A stretch of DNA of 44,914 nt from Obelidium mucronatum. Taxonomy: Eukaryota > Chytridiomycota > Chytridiomycetes > Chytridiales > Chytriomycetaceae. The stretch is taken from the NCBI GenBank assembly GCA_025765595.1, contig JAIVFH010000227.1:1-44914 (forward strand), given 5' to 3'. The translations under genes were made by a program, and so were the position numbers. Each line of letters starts with the position of its first letter. The stretch's first letter is position 1. Shown piece after piece: positions 10,049 through 18,122 of this stretch. The notes under the pieces were generated by a model. The model searched no databases. It was not told the origin of the DNA and saw nothing but the letters and a program-made list of their open reading frames with translations.

Positions 10049-11683
10049 ATGTTTGTGTTTAAAGCATCATCCATGCTGAGTCGATCAAAAGCTGCTGCTA
10101 GATCACAGGTATTTAAAATTCGAGGAGCTATAACTGTCCATAAAAACGGGCGCTCGGCTTTTGTACCTCATTCTGTTGACCTTCCGACTGGCGCCACATC
10201 GACTGGCGGGCAGCCTTTGCCATGCCACTCTATCAGTCATCAAAAACAACAATACGCTAATAACACTGCTTATTACAGTCGATCCGATTCTTTGCGGCTT
10301 CCTCAGGAAACCCGCCTCCCGCTGAAGGATTTATGGCCGGCGTTGCCACGTCAAAGTTTATCAAATCTACAAAAGAGCAGTGTTTGAGTCATCCAGAATT
10401 AGCGGCTGTGCGAAACTGTAAGTTGGGAGGATGTGTAATTTTTTGGTTGTGATGTTATTCTTCCCCCAGTCATCTGCTGCTACGCGATCTAAAAACTTCA
10501 CACAAAAACAACATCAACAACAACAAAACTCTCACGCATCGAACAACAAACCACAGCGGAAACTGTGAAAATGAACTACTTTACGGCTGTGAATGATGCC
10601 CTCGCGACTGCATTGGCAACTGACGAAAAAGCCGTGATTTTTGGAGAAGATGTTGGATTCGGAGGAGTCTTTCGATGTACTATTGGATTGGCGGAAAAGT
10701 TTGGTTTGTACCCTGCAGGCTCATCCCCCAGAATAATATGCCATGTTTAGCTCATGCATAATGTTCAGGAAAAGACAGAGTCTTCAACATGCCATTAACC
10801 GAGCAAGGAATCATTGGTTTCGGGATCGGAATGGCAGCCGTCGGACATACACCGATCGCTGAAATCCAATTCGCCGATTACGTGTTCCCCGCCTTTGACC
10901 AAATCGTAAACGAAGCCGCCAAATACCGATACAGAAGCGGCAACGAATTCAACGTTGGTGGATTAACGATCCGAATGCCTTGCAACGCTGTCGGCCACGG
11001 CGCCTTGTACCACAGTCAATCCCCTGAAGCGTATTTCGCACACACACCTGGATTGAAAATCGTGTACCCACGAAGCCCGATTCAAGCCAAAGGGTTCTTG
11101 CTTGCGGCGATTCGGGACCCGAATCCAGTGTTGGTGATGGAGCCCAAGATTTTGTATCGAAGTGCGGTTGAGCAGGTTCCAGTGGATGATTATGTGCTTC
11201 CGTTGGGAAAGGCAGAGGTTGTGAAGGAGGGTAAGGATTTGACTGTTGTTGGATGGGGTGCGCAGTTGTATGTTTTGGAGAATGCGGTGCAAGAGGCGGA
11301 GAAGAGGATGCCTGGACTCAGTGTGGAGATTATCGATTTGAGGTCTATTTTGCCATGGGATAGAGAGACTGTGGAAAAGGTAATGTATTCAATATTTTTC
11401 ACTGCTGTTTCAAGGATGGCCAGATTTAATTATTTTTTTTTTTCAAATGATCCAGTCTGTCAACAAAACCGGGCGATTGTTGATTGCTCACGAAGCCCCT
11501 CACACTGGCGGGTTTGGAGGCGAAATTGCCGCCACCATCCAGGAACGCTGCTTTTTGAAACTCGAAGCCCCTATTTCCAGAGTTTGCGGCTGGGACACAC
11601 CATTCCCGCTTGTGTTTGAGAAATTCTACATTCCTGGAATGATTAGGTGCATGGATGAAATCGAAAAAGTCATGAATTATTGA
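10049..11683 (+). CDS. BCKDHB: 2-oxoisovalerate (branched-chain 2-oxoacid) dehydrogenase E1 subunit beta, mitochondrial
   Basis: Exons 10049-10108, 10279-10417, 10557-10703, 10769-11379 and 11456-11683 give 394 aa, the usual length for BCKDHB. It forms the alpha2-beta2 thiamine-diphosphate E1 component that decarboxylates keto acids from Val, Leu and Ile in the mitochondrial matrix. Diagnostic stretches are [54 protein letters not shown] and [16 protein letters not shown]. They match BCKDHB rather than pyruvate dehydrogenase beta. The N-terminus ([20 protein letters not shown]) is rich in Arg, Ser and Ala, as expected of a presequence, and is split by intron 1. Intron 2 (139 nt) is long for this locus. 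Confidence 0.93.
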
Positions 11684-12719
11684 GAGAACACAAGCGAAAT
11701 AAAATGCAGTATCACTGGATCAAGATGAACCCACAGTTGTAAATCTATATTTAAATTGGTTGCCAATGCAGTACGACCACACCAATCTCCAAATCGAGAC
11801 TCTTCGCCAAGCTGCTTTGGATGTAATCAATGTCATTGTCTACCGCAAACTACTGCGACTCCCTCCCCAATCTACTCTGACGATCCACTTGAACGTCCAT
11901 CCAACAAGGATGCTCTCTTTATCAGCAAATGCGTTTCTCGAGGAGCCTTGGATATTGCAAATTATTCGCTAGAAGATGTCAAAACGTTGCTGATTGATCT
12001 GAACATCTACGGATTATCGTTTTTCAAACATGTTCCTACTTTTCTTGAAGAACGTGTCCTTGCCCATACATGCGGAATTTTGAATGAAGCTGTCTCTTTG
12101 TAACAGTCTTACCGCCTGAAGCCGTTTTGACGAGTTGTTAAAAAAAAAACTCAAGGGATGTGAGATGCAAAGTCATGAAAAGTGTTTTGATTCTTGTGAA
12201 GTATCTGAGCATTTTATCACAAACCACCAGCCTGAAAAACCCAAAGGCAGTGTCTTAGTGATTACTCCAGATTGGAGGAAATTGGATGGAAGATATCCCG
12301 TAGTAAGGAAACTGAAATTGAGAAGGTGGTTTAAATAAAAGAATTGGTTTCCGAGTACGTCCGAGTAGGCTCATTCAATATCTTCAAAAACAAGGGCACT
12401 TGAAATTGATACCATTGTAACTAACAGGGATCCACATGATTTATTGCTTAGACGAGAAAGGGTATGTAGAGAAGATCAAAGAGTCGAAAATGTCTGTGTT
12501 CAAGTTCCCAATGATACGGTGGACAGCATTGGCTAGAACAAAGTATGAGCTGGGTGATGTCAAAATGGATTTGAATATCTACGGATTATCGTTTGTCGGT
12601 AGTTTTCTTAAACTTCGCGCAAACAAATTTGAAAAGAGAATGCGCAGAAATGAATAGCTGTTTATTTACTCTTGTTGATCATTGATGCATCATTGATGGG
12701 TGAGTTTTAAAGTTATCTT
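11684..12719. pseudogene. Gene debris: frameshifted ORF fragments with an internal duplication
   Basis: No intact gene is visible in this 1-kb stretch. On the plus strand 11766 onward reads MQYDHTNLQIETLRQAALDV in one frame, then YSDDPLERPSNKDALFISK and DVKTLLIDLNIYGLSFF in another, ending at 12103. The crossover is near 11870. A shorter related piece (DVKMDLNIYGLSF) lies in 12436-12657. The 48 bases at 11975-12022 and 39 bases at 12556-12594 are near-identical apart from a 9-nt gap. I read this as remnants of a duplicated, decayed gene of unknown family. An unrecognised multi-exon gene is the alternative. Confidence 0.35.
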
Positions 12720-13607
12720 CTACCGCTGAATAGCAGTTTTGGGTGGCCTGGCAGCATTCGCTTTGGCGACAGTGTCAGCAACATGCACAGCAACTTTATG
12801 TGCGGCATCCGCAGCATTTGACGCGGCTTGTGCAATTTCTTTGACGGCCGCCGCCACATCCCCCGCAACGACTTTCCCGGCATCGGTAACACCCGCGCCA
12901 ATGGACAACAGGCCGCCGGCGACATCGCCGCCCGCAATGTCCGAGACGCCCGCGGCGACGTGGGCGGCGTCGTCAATGACTTGCGGCGCGTGCTGGATCG
13001 GCAGCGGCGCGTTCGGGTACTGGTCGGTAACCTTCCGGACGGCGTTCGCGGCGACGGGCAGCAGCACGGCGACGGCGTCGGCGGACGCGGCAACGGCCTT
13101 GGCGGGCGCGGCGGCGTCGCCGTTCGTGGCGGCGGCGACGGCCTTGGCGGCGGCGGCGGCGTCGGCGGCGAGGCGCGGCAGCGCAGCGTCCAGCGAGCCC
13201 TTTTCTGCGGGCTTGCCGGCGCGCGCGCGGTCGCTCGCAGCCACGACGGCGCGCGCCACGTCCGGAACAACGACGGCGCCGACGCCCGCCGCGCCCTGCG
13301 CGAGTGCCACGCTGCCCTGCGCCACGCCCAAGCCGCCTAGCGGGTTTCCCATCGACAGCGCCGCCGCCCCGCCCGCGATCGCGAGCGCGCCCTGCACGAG
13401 CTTGGGCGTCTGCGCGAGGATCTGCGGCGCGTCGCCGAGGATGTTGCCGCCGGCGATTACTGCGGCGTCGAGCGCGACTTGGCCTGCTTGCACTGCGTCG
13501 GAGACCGCGTCGGAGACCGCGTCTACTGGAACTTGCAGTGGTGGCAGTGGGGCGCAGAGTACTGAAGCTAGCGCGGAGAGCGCAAGGAGGGCTTTAATCA
13601 TCATCAT
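12720..13607 (-). CDS. Secreted alanine-rich protein in a GC-saturated coding patch
   Basis: 295 aa, single exon. The start is the first of three consecutive Met codons (13607, 13604, 13601); the in-frame Met at 13700 would place a Lys-rich extension before the signal peptide. MMMIKALLALSALASVLCAP is a classic cleavable secretion signal. The mature part is Ala/Val/Asp rich and low in complexity (DAVSDAVSDAVQAG, AADAAAAAKAVAAATNG). It lacks Cys and suits amphipathic helices or a wall/matrix component. No family recognised. The coding region between about 12850 and 13560 is almost saturated with G or C at third codon positions, while flanks are AT rich. The antisense strand also carries a long open frame, a by-product of the GC bias. 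Confidence 0.7.
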   Translation of the reverse strand: MMMIKALLALSALASVLCAPLPPLQVPVDAVSDAVSDAVQAGQVALDAAVIAGGNILGDAPQILAQTPKLVQGALAIAGGAAALSMGNPLGGLGVAQGSVALAQGAAGVGAVVVPDVARAVVAASDRARAGKPAEKGSLDAALPRLAADAAAAAKAVAAATNGDAAAPAKAVAASADAVAVLLPVAANAVRKVTDQYPNAPLPIQHAPQVIDDAAHVAAGVSDIAGGDVAGGLLSIGAGVTDAGKVVAGDVAAAVKEIAQAASNAADAAHKVAVHVADTVAKANAARPPKTAIQR

Positions 13608-13984
13608 TATTGAGCTGTCTTGCTTTTTTTTTTTTGTTGTTGGTGGATCAAGCTTGCTTTTTGTATGGCTTTTGAGTTTAATTAAACAAGAAGGGTTCAA
13701 GGTTTATCCGCTCCAATATTAAATAGAATTAGATTTTTTTCATTGTGCTTTTTAATTGGTAGCGGAAAAATGAGTAAAGATTTTTAAACAGAAAAATTTC
13801 ATATACTTTGTTGAAAATTTTTCAAATTGAATGAAAACAAAAAAAATGTAATTCATTAACATTTTTCAAGACACTTGTTTGGGACAAAAAAAAGTAATTA
13901 ATTTCAAGAGGGCTGGTATAAATAGCCGTACATCATTTTTTGCAACGAAAAATTAACAACAACATCAAATATTATCACATCCCA
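13608..13984. promoter_or_regulatory. AT-rich divergent intergenic region between two secreted-protein genes
   Basis: Non-coding, with repeated A and T tracts. TATAAATA at 13917-13924 stands 60 bases before the ATG of the plus-strand gene at 13985. I see no matching TATA element for the minus-strand gene at 13607. Confidence 0.5.
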
Positions 13985-14674
13985 ATGTTGTCTCAAGCCT
14001 GTCTCGTTGTGCTCACGCTGACACTGTCTGCAGTGTGTGCTCCTGTCTTCAACACCAAATCTGAAAGCACCAATACTACTACTGCTACTCCTACAGCATC
14101 TACATTTTCTTTCACTGTTGCATCCACATCTATTACCACTGCATCACCCACACCGTCAAACCCTAAAATCGGCGACCCATGCCCGATCGTTGGCGACATT
14201 TGCGGCATCACAAACGATTCCACAATTCTCTGGTGTGGCGACTCCACAGGATCCGCACAAACAGACATCACCATCGGCACGACATCCCCATCCATCACTG
14301 GCCAATGCGGTGCAGCAGCCGGCCCCAACCAACCTTGCTCTCCAGGCACATCCGTATGCTACCCAGGAATGACATGTAACCCGCAAACAGCGAAATGCGA
14401 CCCGCCCATCAACCCTATCGGTGGCCTCTGCAACGCCCAGTGGAAATTTGATTTCCATGTCTGCGACTCGACAGTCGCTGTTTGTGCCAATGTGAATCCC
14501 AAATCAGAGAGTAATCTGTGCATTGAGCGGCCTGAGGTGTTGCCGAGTGTACCTGGGGAATGTGTGTCTGTTGAAAAGAGTTGTGGTGGGAAGGTGGGTG
14601 CAGTGCTTTGTTTTGGTGCGGTTCCGACACGTGGGAATGGGTTGTCGGAGGATTCTTATTATTGCAAGTTTTGA
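13985..14674 (+). CDS. Secreted cysteine-rich protein (paralog of the gene at 14786)
   Basis: 229 aa from Met at 13985, chosen because MLSQACLVVLTLTLSAVCAP is a clean signal peptide and a TATA box lies 60 bases upstream. A Ser/Thr-rich linker, likely O-glycosylated, covers residues about 27-57. The Cys-rich domain follows with landmarks GDPCPIVGDICGI, LWCGDSTGSA, GQCGAAAGP, VCYPGMTC, CDPP, GGLCNAQW and FHVC, about 16 Cys in all. This is a disulfide-rich extracellular fold I cannot name. It lacks the C-terminal hydrophobic tail of its convergent paralog, so it should be released rather than GPI-anchored. Codon use is ordinary here, in contrast with the paralog. Confidence 0.75.
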   Translation: MLSQACLVVLTLTLSAVCAPVFNTKSESTNTTTATPTASTFSFTVASTSITTASPTPSNPKIGDPCPIVGDICGITNDSTILWCGDSTGSAQTDITIGTTSPSITGQCGAAAGPNQPCSPGTSVCYPGMTCNPQTAKCDPPINPIGGLCNAQWKFDFHVCDSTVAVCANVNPKSESNLCIERPEVLPSVPGECVSVEKSCGGKVGAVLCFGAVPTRGNGLSEDSYYCKF

Positions 14675-14785
14675 AATGTACTTTTGTAGCATAAACATAT
14701 TATATAAAAACCTATAAAAACAAGTATCTATAACGTGTTTTTATTCTATAAAAAAAACTGACTTTGTATTAAATACTACACTGAA

Positions 14786-15571
14786 TCAAAACGCAAACAG
14801 CAGAGCCGCAAAGAGCAAAGCGGCAAGCGGAACAACGCGGCTGCTGCCGCTCTTTGCCGTGGTAACCGGAGCACTTGTTTTGGCGGTGGCAGTGGCGGGC
14901 GCCACGCTTGCGACTTCGGCGGCCGCCGCGGCAACGGCGGCCAGATCGACGGACTTAGTGACGTTGGGGCCCAGGGCCGACGTGCCAGGAGTCCGGCAGA
15001 AGAAGGCGGCCTCGGACAGCGAGTTGTTTGGCGCGGGGGCGGCGCTGAAGCAGAACGGCGCGCCGCGACACACGGCGGCGCGCGTCGGGTCGGCGACGCA
15101 GAAGGCCGCGCCGTTCGCCGTCGGCAGCGGCGCAGCGCCGGGCGCCACGGCGGCGCACGCGTTTGATTCCTTCGTCGGGTCGACGCTGACGCACGCGGCG
15201 CCCAAGGGGCACACGTGGAAGTTGAACTGCCACTGCGCGTTGCACGTGCCGCCGAGTGCGCTGACCGGCGGATCGCAGCGCCCGGACACGCACCGCATCC
15301 CCGGGTAGCACACCGCTACCCCGCCGGCGCACGCGGCGTACGGGCCAGCCGCGAGCCCGCATGTTCCCGCTACTAATGCTACGCTAGTGGCAGTGCTGGC
15401 AGTGGCTACTGCGGCATTGGCGGATCCAGTGCTGTCGCCGCACCATAGCACAGTGTTGTTCTGGATCCCACACAGCTTGCCCACACCGGAGCAAGTGTCT
15501 CCAACATTGATAACTCGTGGTGGTGGTGCAACAGTCGCTATCGCAGAAGCTGCAAGAGTCGTTGTTGCCAT
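14786..15571 (-). CDS. Cysteine-rich surface protein, likely GPI-anchored (paralog of the gene at 13985)
   Basis: 261 aa from Met at 15571 (MATTTLAASAIATVAPP). The Cys pattern aligns with its neighbour: GDTCSGVGKLCGI, LWCGDSTGSA, GTCGLAAGP, VCYPGMRC, CDPP, GGTCNAQW, FHVC. The C-terminus has a Ser/Thr/Ala linker then a hydrophobic end, VVPLAALLFAALLFAF, typical of GPI attachment. The N-terminus is only weakly hydrophobic. A TAG just before the ATG could be a splice acceptor, so an upstream exon with the signal peptide is possible but not found. Bases 14820-15400 are GC saturated. The pair is convergent, with 111 bp between stops. Confidence 0.65.
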   Translation of the reverse strand: MATTTLAASAIATVAPPPRVINVGDTCSGVGKLCGIQNNTVLWCGDSTGSANAAVATASTATSVALVAGTCGLAAGPYAACAGGVAVCYPGMRCVSGRCDPPVSALGGTCNAQWQFNFHVCPLGAACVSVDPTKESNACAAVAPGAAPLPTANGAAFCVADPTRAAVCRGAPFCFSAAPAPNNSLSEAAFFCRTPGTSALGPNVTKSVDLAAVAAAAAEVASVAPATATAKTSAPVTTAKSGSSRVVPLAALLFAALLFAF

Positions 15572-15744
15572 TCTAGGGAAATTTACGTAAATTGGTTTTG
15601 ATTGTTTACTCAATTTCTCAAAAACGAAACAAAAAATAGTCACAATAAATAATTATAGTTTTAAGTTTTCATTTATTTTTTTTAGTTTGCATTATAGTAT
15701 TAGTTGTAAAATAAAGCAAAGGTAGATCAAAACAACAATGTCGA

Positions 15745-15815
15745 ATAGAAAGCCATCGCACTTTCGAGTCGCAAATAAAACGAAAAAATGCGAGTCGTAA
15801 AATGGTGGCTTCTAT
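15745..15815. repeat. Foldback repeat, copy 1
   Basis: ATAGAA-AGCCA at the left end pairs with TGGCT-TCTAT at the right end. Inside, TTTCGAGTCGC faces GCGAGTCGTAAAA. One of three similar units in 15.7-16.2 kb, each closed by the right-hand motif GAGTCGTAAAATGGTGGCTT. Confidence 0.65.
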
Positions 15816-15938
15816 GAGACTTTGAAGTGTGTTGTTGATCTTGTGTGTATTTGTTTAGTGTGTGGTCAATAAAGTAGGTAGAATAGTCGATAAGGAGAGA
15901 GATAGAGAAGAGAGAGAGAAGATAGAGAGAGTGATCGG

Positions 15939-16006
15939 ATAGAGAACCAGCTCACTTTCGAGTCTTTTCAACTGTCAAGAGATGAGTCGTAAAATGGTGG
16001 TTTCTA
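15939..16006. repeat. Foldback repeat, copy 2
   Basis: Same outer arms as copy 1 (ATAGAGAACC... and GAGTCGTAAAATGGTGGTTT). The tip differs: TCTTTTCAACTGTCAAGAGA still pairs with itself through TCTT/AAGA. Confidence 0.6.
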
Positions 16007-16057
16007 TGAGATCATCCCTCATTGCAGTTGTGTCTGGATGATCCCATTGACTATCAA

Positions 16058-16142
16058 ATAGAGAGCCATCGCATTTCCGAGTCCTTCCCCATCTCCACAA
16101 AAAAGGGAAGGAAGGAAGCAGTCGTAAAATGGTGGCTTCTAT
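16058..16142. repeat. Foldback repeat, copy 3
   Basis: Same outer arms (ATAGAGAGCCATCGCATTT and CAGTCGTAAAATGGTGGCTT). The tip is another unrelated inverted repeat, CCTTCCC facing GGGAAGG. A GA-rich simple repeat lies upstream at about 15894-15930. Confidence 0.6.
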
Positions 16143-16467
16143 GAGACAGCCAGCCAGCCCCACATGGAGGAGGGGGGATCAACCTGCGTTTGAAAGGGGT
16201 TTGTTGTATTTTTTGCGTTTTTTGGAAGTTTTACAATGACTTTTTTCTTGTTCGGAGCTCTCAAATGACAATTTTTATACCCCTCCGGAAAAAAAAATTA
16301 ATTAAATTGGCACGTGGCGTTTCATGTTTTTTTTTTTCCTTTCCTTTTTTTTCATTGGGTGTGTTTATTATTTTTGTATTCTGATGAAGAAGAATGTCTC
16401 CCACACAAACCCCCCAAAAAAAATCTGCAAACAAAGGGAATCATCAACGACCCAAAATAAAAAAAAC

Positions 16468-17814
16468 ATGGCAGAAAAAAAGAAAGCAGCAGCAGCCGCA
16501 GCAGCCGCCAACGACGACGATGAACAGGAAATCGATCCAAAAGACGTACAAGGGCTTTACCAGGCGTTACACGCAGAAGCCGATAAGCTTGCCGCGTCTG
16601 GTAAAATTATTTCTAAAAAAAGTCCATTTTTTTTTTGAAAGCTCTCAACCGGATTATTATATTCCTTCGTTCCCTTTTTTTTCTTTCTCTCTATTAGGGC
16701 AATATGCTGAAGCCGTTGACAAGTATAACCGGGCGTTGGTGCTTCACCCGAACCAGCTCGATTGTCTTGTGAACCGTGCCAGATGCTACATGATGCAAGG
16801 TGAGCAAGGGGGAGAGAGAATGAGTAGTCAAGGGTTGAGACAATAGACGAAAGGAAATGATTGGCGTAAAAGAAAAAAAGGGAGGGAAACATTGTCGTGG
16901 ATTTACTCCCAATCGATACGAAAAAAAAAACGCGCCTCAAATAAGGAAAAGAAAAAAAACGAGGCGCTTTTTTTTTTTTTTTTTTTTTTTTTGATTTTAT
17001 CCGTGCTAAAACAATACATCATTCAGGCGACACCACATCCTCCCTTGAAGACGTAAACAAAGTCCTCGACCTCTCCCCCGAATTCATCCGCGCAATCTAC
17101 CAAAAAGCCGAAACCCTCTACGCGCGGGGCGACTTTGAAGACGCGCTTGTCCTGTTCCACCGCGGGGCCAAGGCGCGGCCCGAGTTGGTTGGTTTCTCGA
17201 TGGGCATCCACAAGAGTATTGAAGCCATCAAGAGCGCGGTTGTGTTGTTGGATACTGTCACGTTGAAGCAGCAGTTGAATAAAAAGAGGGGTTTGAATAC
17301 GGAGGGGAAGAGTATGGTGGAGTTGCAGCAAGGGGGTGGGAAGGCTGGTGCAACTGTTGTTGCTGCGACACGAAAGAGTGTGGCTTTGTTGGATGCGAAT
17401 AAGAAGCGGATGGCAGAGTTGGAGAGGGGTGCTTCTTCGTTGCAGTTGGAACGGAATTTGATTGAAGAGTTGCAGGATGACAAGTTGTTTTTGTTGGAGC
17501 TGTTGAGTGATACGCGGTTGTGTCAGAGTTGTGGGGGTGAGATTGAGCAGCTTGTGAATGAGGGGTTGGATTATATTGAGACAAGGGTAGAGTTTTGGAG
17601 GCAAGGGAATCCGAATGCGGCTGCGATTGCGACAGTGAAGGCGGCGGTGATGGGGAGTAAATTGAATTTGGCGCATGAAGAGTTGGTTGCGTTGAAGGGG
17701 AGAAAAAAGGCGGGTCGGCATGTAGCAGGTCTTGCTGCTAAAGCAGCTGCTTCGTCACTTCCTGGTAAGGCAACAGTTGTTGATGCCAAGAAATCCAAAG
17801 TTTCAGCCAAATAA
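16468..17814 (+). CDS. Outer dynein arm docking complex protein ODAD4 (TTC25)-like
   Basis: Exons 16468-16600, 16698-16799 and 17027-17814 give 340 aa. Residues about 30-160 form three TPR units: YAEAVDKYNRALVLHP..., a central one, and IYQKAETLYARGDFEDALVLFHRGAKARP, which closely follows the third TPR of animal TTC25 (GLYQKAETLYTMGDFEFALVFYHRG). Downstream, LIEELQDDKLFLLELLSDTRL and YIETRVEFWRQGNP also match TTC25 order. TTC25/ODAD4 docks outer dynein arms on axonemal doublets, so the organism makes flagellated zoospores. The protein is about half the animal length and lacks the C-terminal TPR block. The N-terminus is a Lys/Ala/Asp-rich tail. Codon use switches at about 17180 from C-ending to G/T-ending. 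Confidence 0.8.
16921..16992 (+). repeat. Terminator-like hairpin with A- and T-tracts inside ODAD4 intron 2
   Basis: A10, C, GCGCCTC (16932-16938), a 22-nt A-rich loop, GAGGCGC (16961-16967), then T25. The GC arms pair perfectly and the A and T tracts extend the stem. It lies in the 227-nt intron 16800-17026. Confidence 0.8.
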
Positions 17815-18122
17815 ATTGTGATGGACTCTCAAGTAAAGTTACAAAGTATAACTCCACCCACGGCAATAAAATGCTTTAACGCGTTATCCATTGAAGAAAA
17901 GAATGAAAAACAAAGACATCGCCTTCGGCAATCGGTGGTAGTGCGGTCGGTAACACCAAACAAAAGAAAAAAGTTTTTAGAGTTGATTATTTCCGTTATT
18001 AATTGGGGTACTTTGGGAAATGAGAAGGACTTGTAAGTAGTTGTTCATTATGACAGGGTGGAGGCACGTTCATTTCACACAACTTGTAAATCTACGATCA
18101 CCATACACCACCTCAACACTCT
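17815..18122. other. Intergenic region with a partial CGCC-TTC-GGC palindrome
   Basis: No gene is supported. A 72-codon ORF (17818-18036) starts four bases after the ODAD4 stop but has no recognisable features. CGCCTTCGGC at 17920-17929 matches the core of the palindromes found in the introns of the next gene. Confidence 0.4.

Larger units (their letters stand above)
15572..16467. other. Intergenic region holding the foldback repeats and the 5' region of ODAD4
   Basis: No gene is supported. Bases 15572-15744 are AT rich and contain the upstream region of the Cys-rich gene. The three foldback units fill 15745-16142. The remainder to 16467 is T-rich then A-rich leader sequence before the ODAD4 ATG. 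Confidence 0.6.

Noticed and set aside
11684..12719. Transposon or insertion element
   Set aside because: No terminal inverted repeats, transposase or reverse transcriptase motifs. Only broken fragments of an unknown ORF.
12739..13722. 327-aa open frame on the plus strand opposite the Ala-rich secreted gene
   Set aside because: Low-complexity Ala/Ser/Thr sequence produced by reading GC-saturated DNA on the other strand. It has no signal peptide, while the minus strand has a clean one.
15745..16142. CRISPR array
   Set aside because: Only three units, with imperfect palindromic arms and variable spacing in eukaryotic DNA. A foldback repeat explains it better.
17818..18036. 72-codon ORF right after ODAD4
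   Set aside because: No family, no signal, and the palindrome core at 17920 lies inside it. More likely intergenic.
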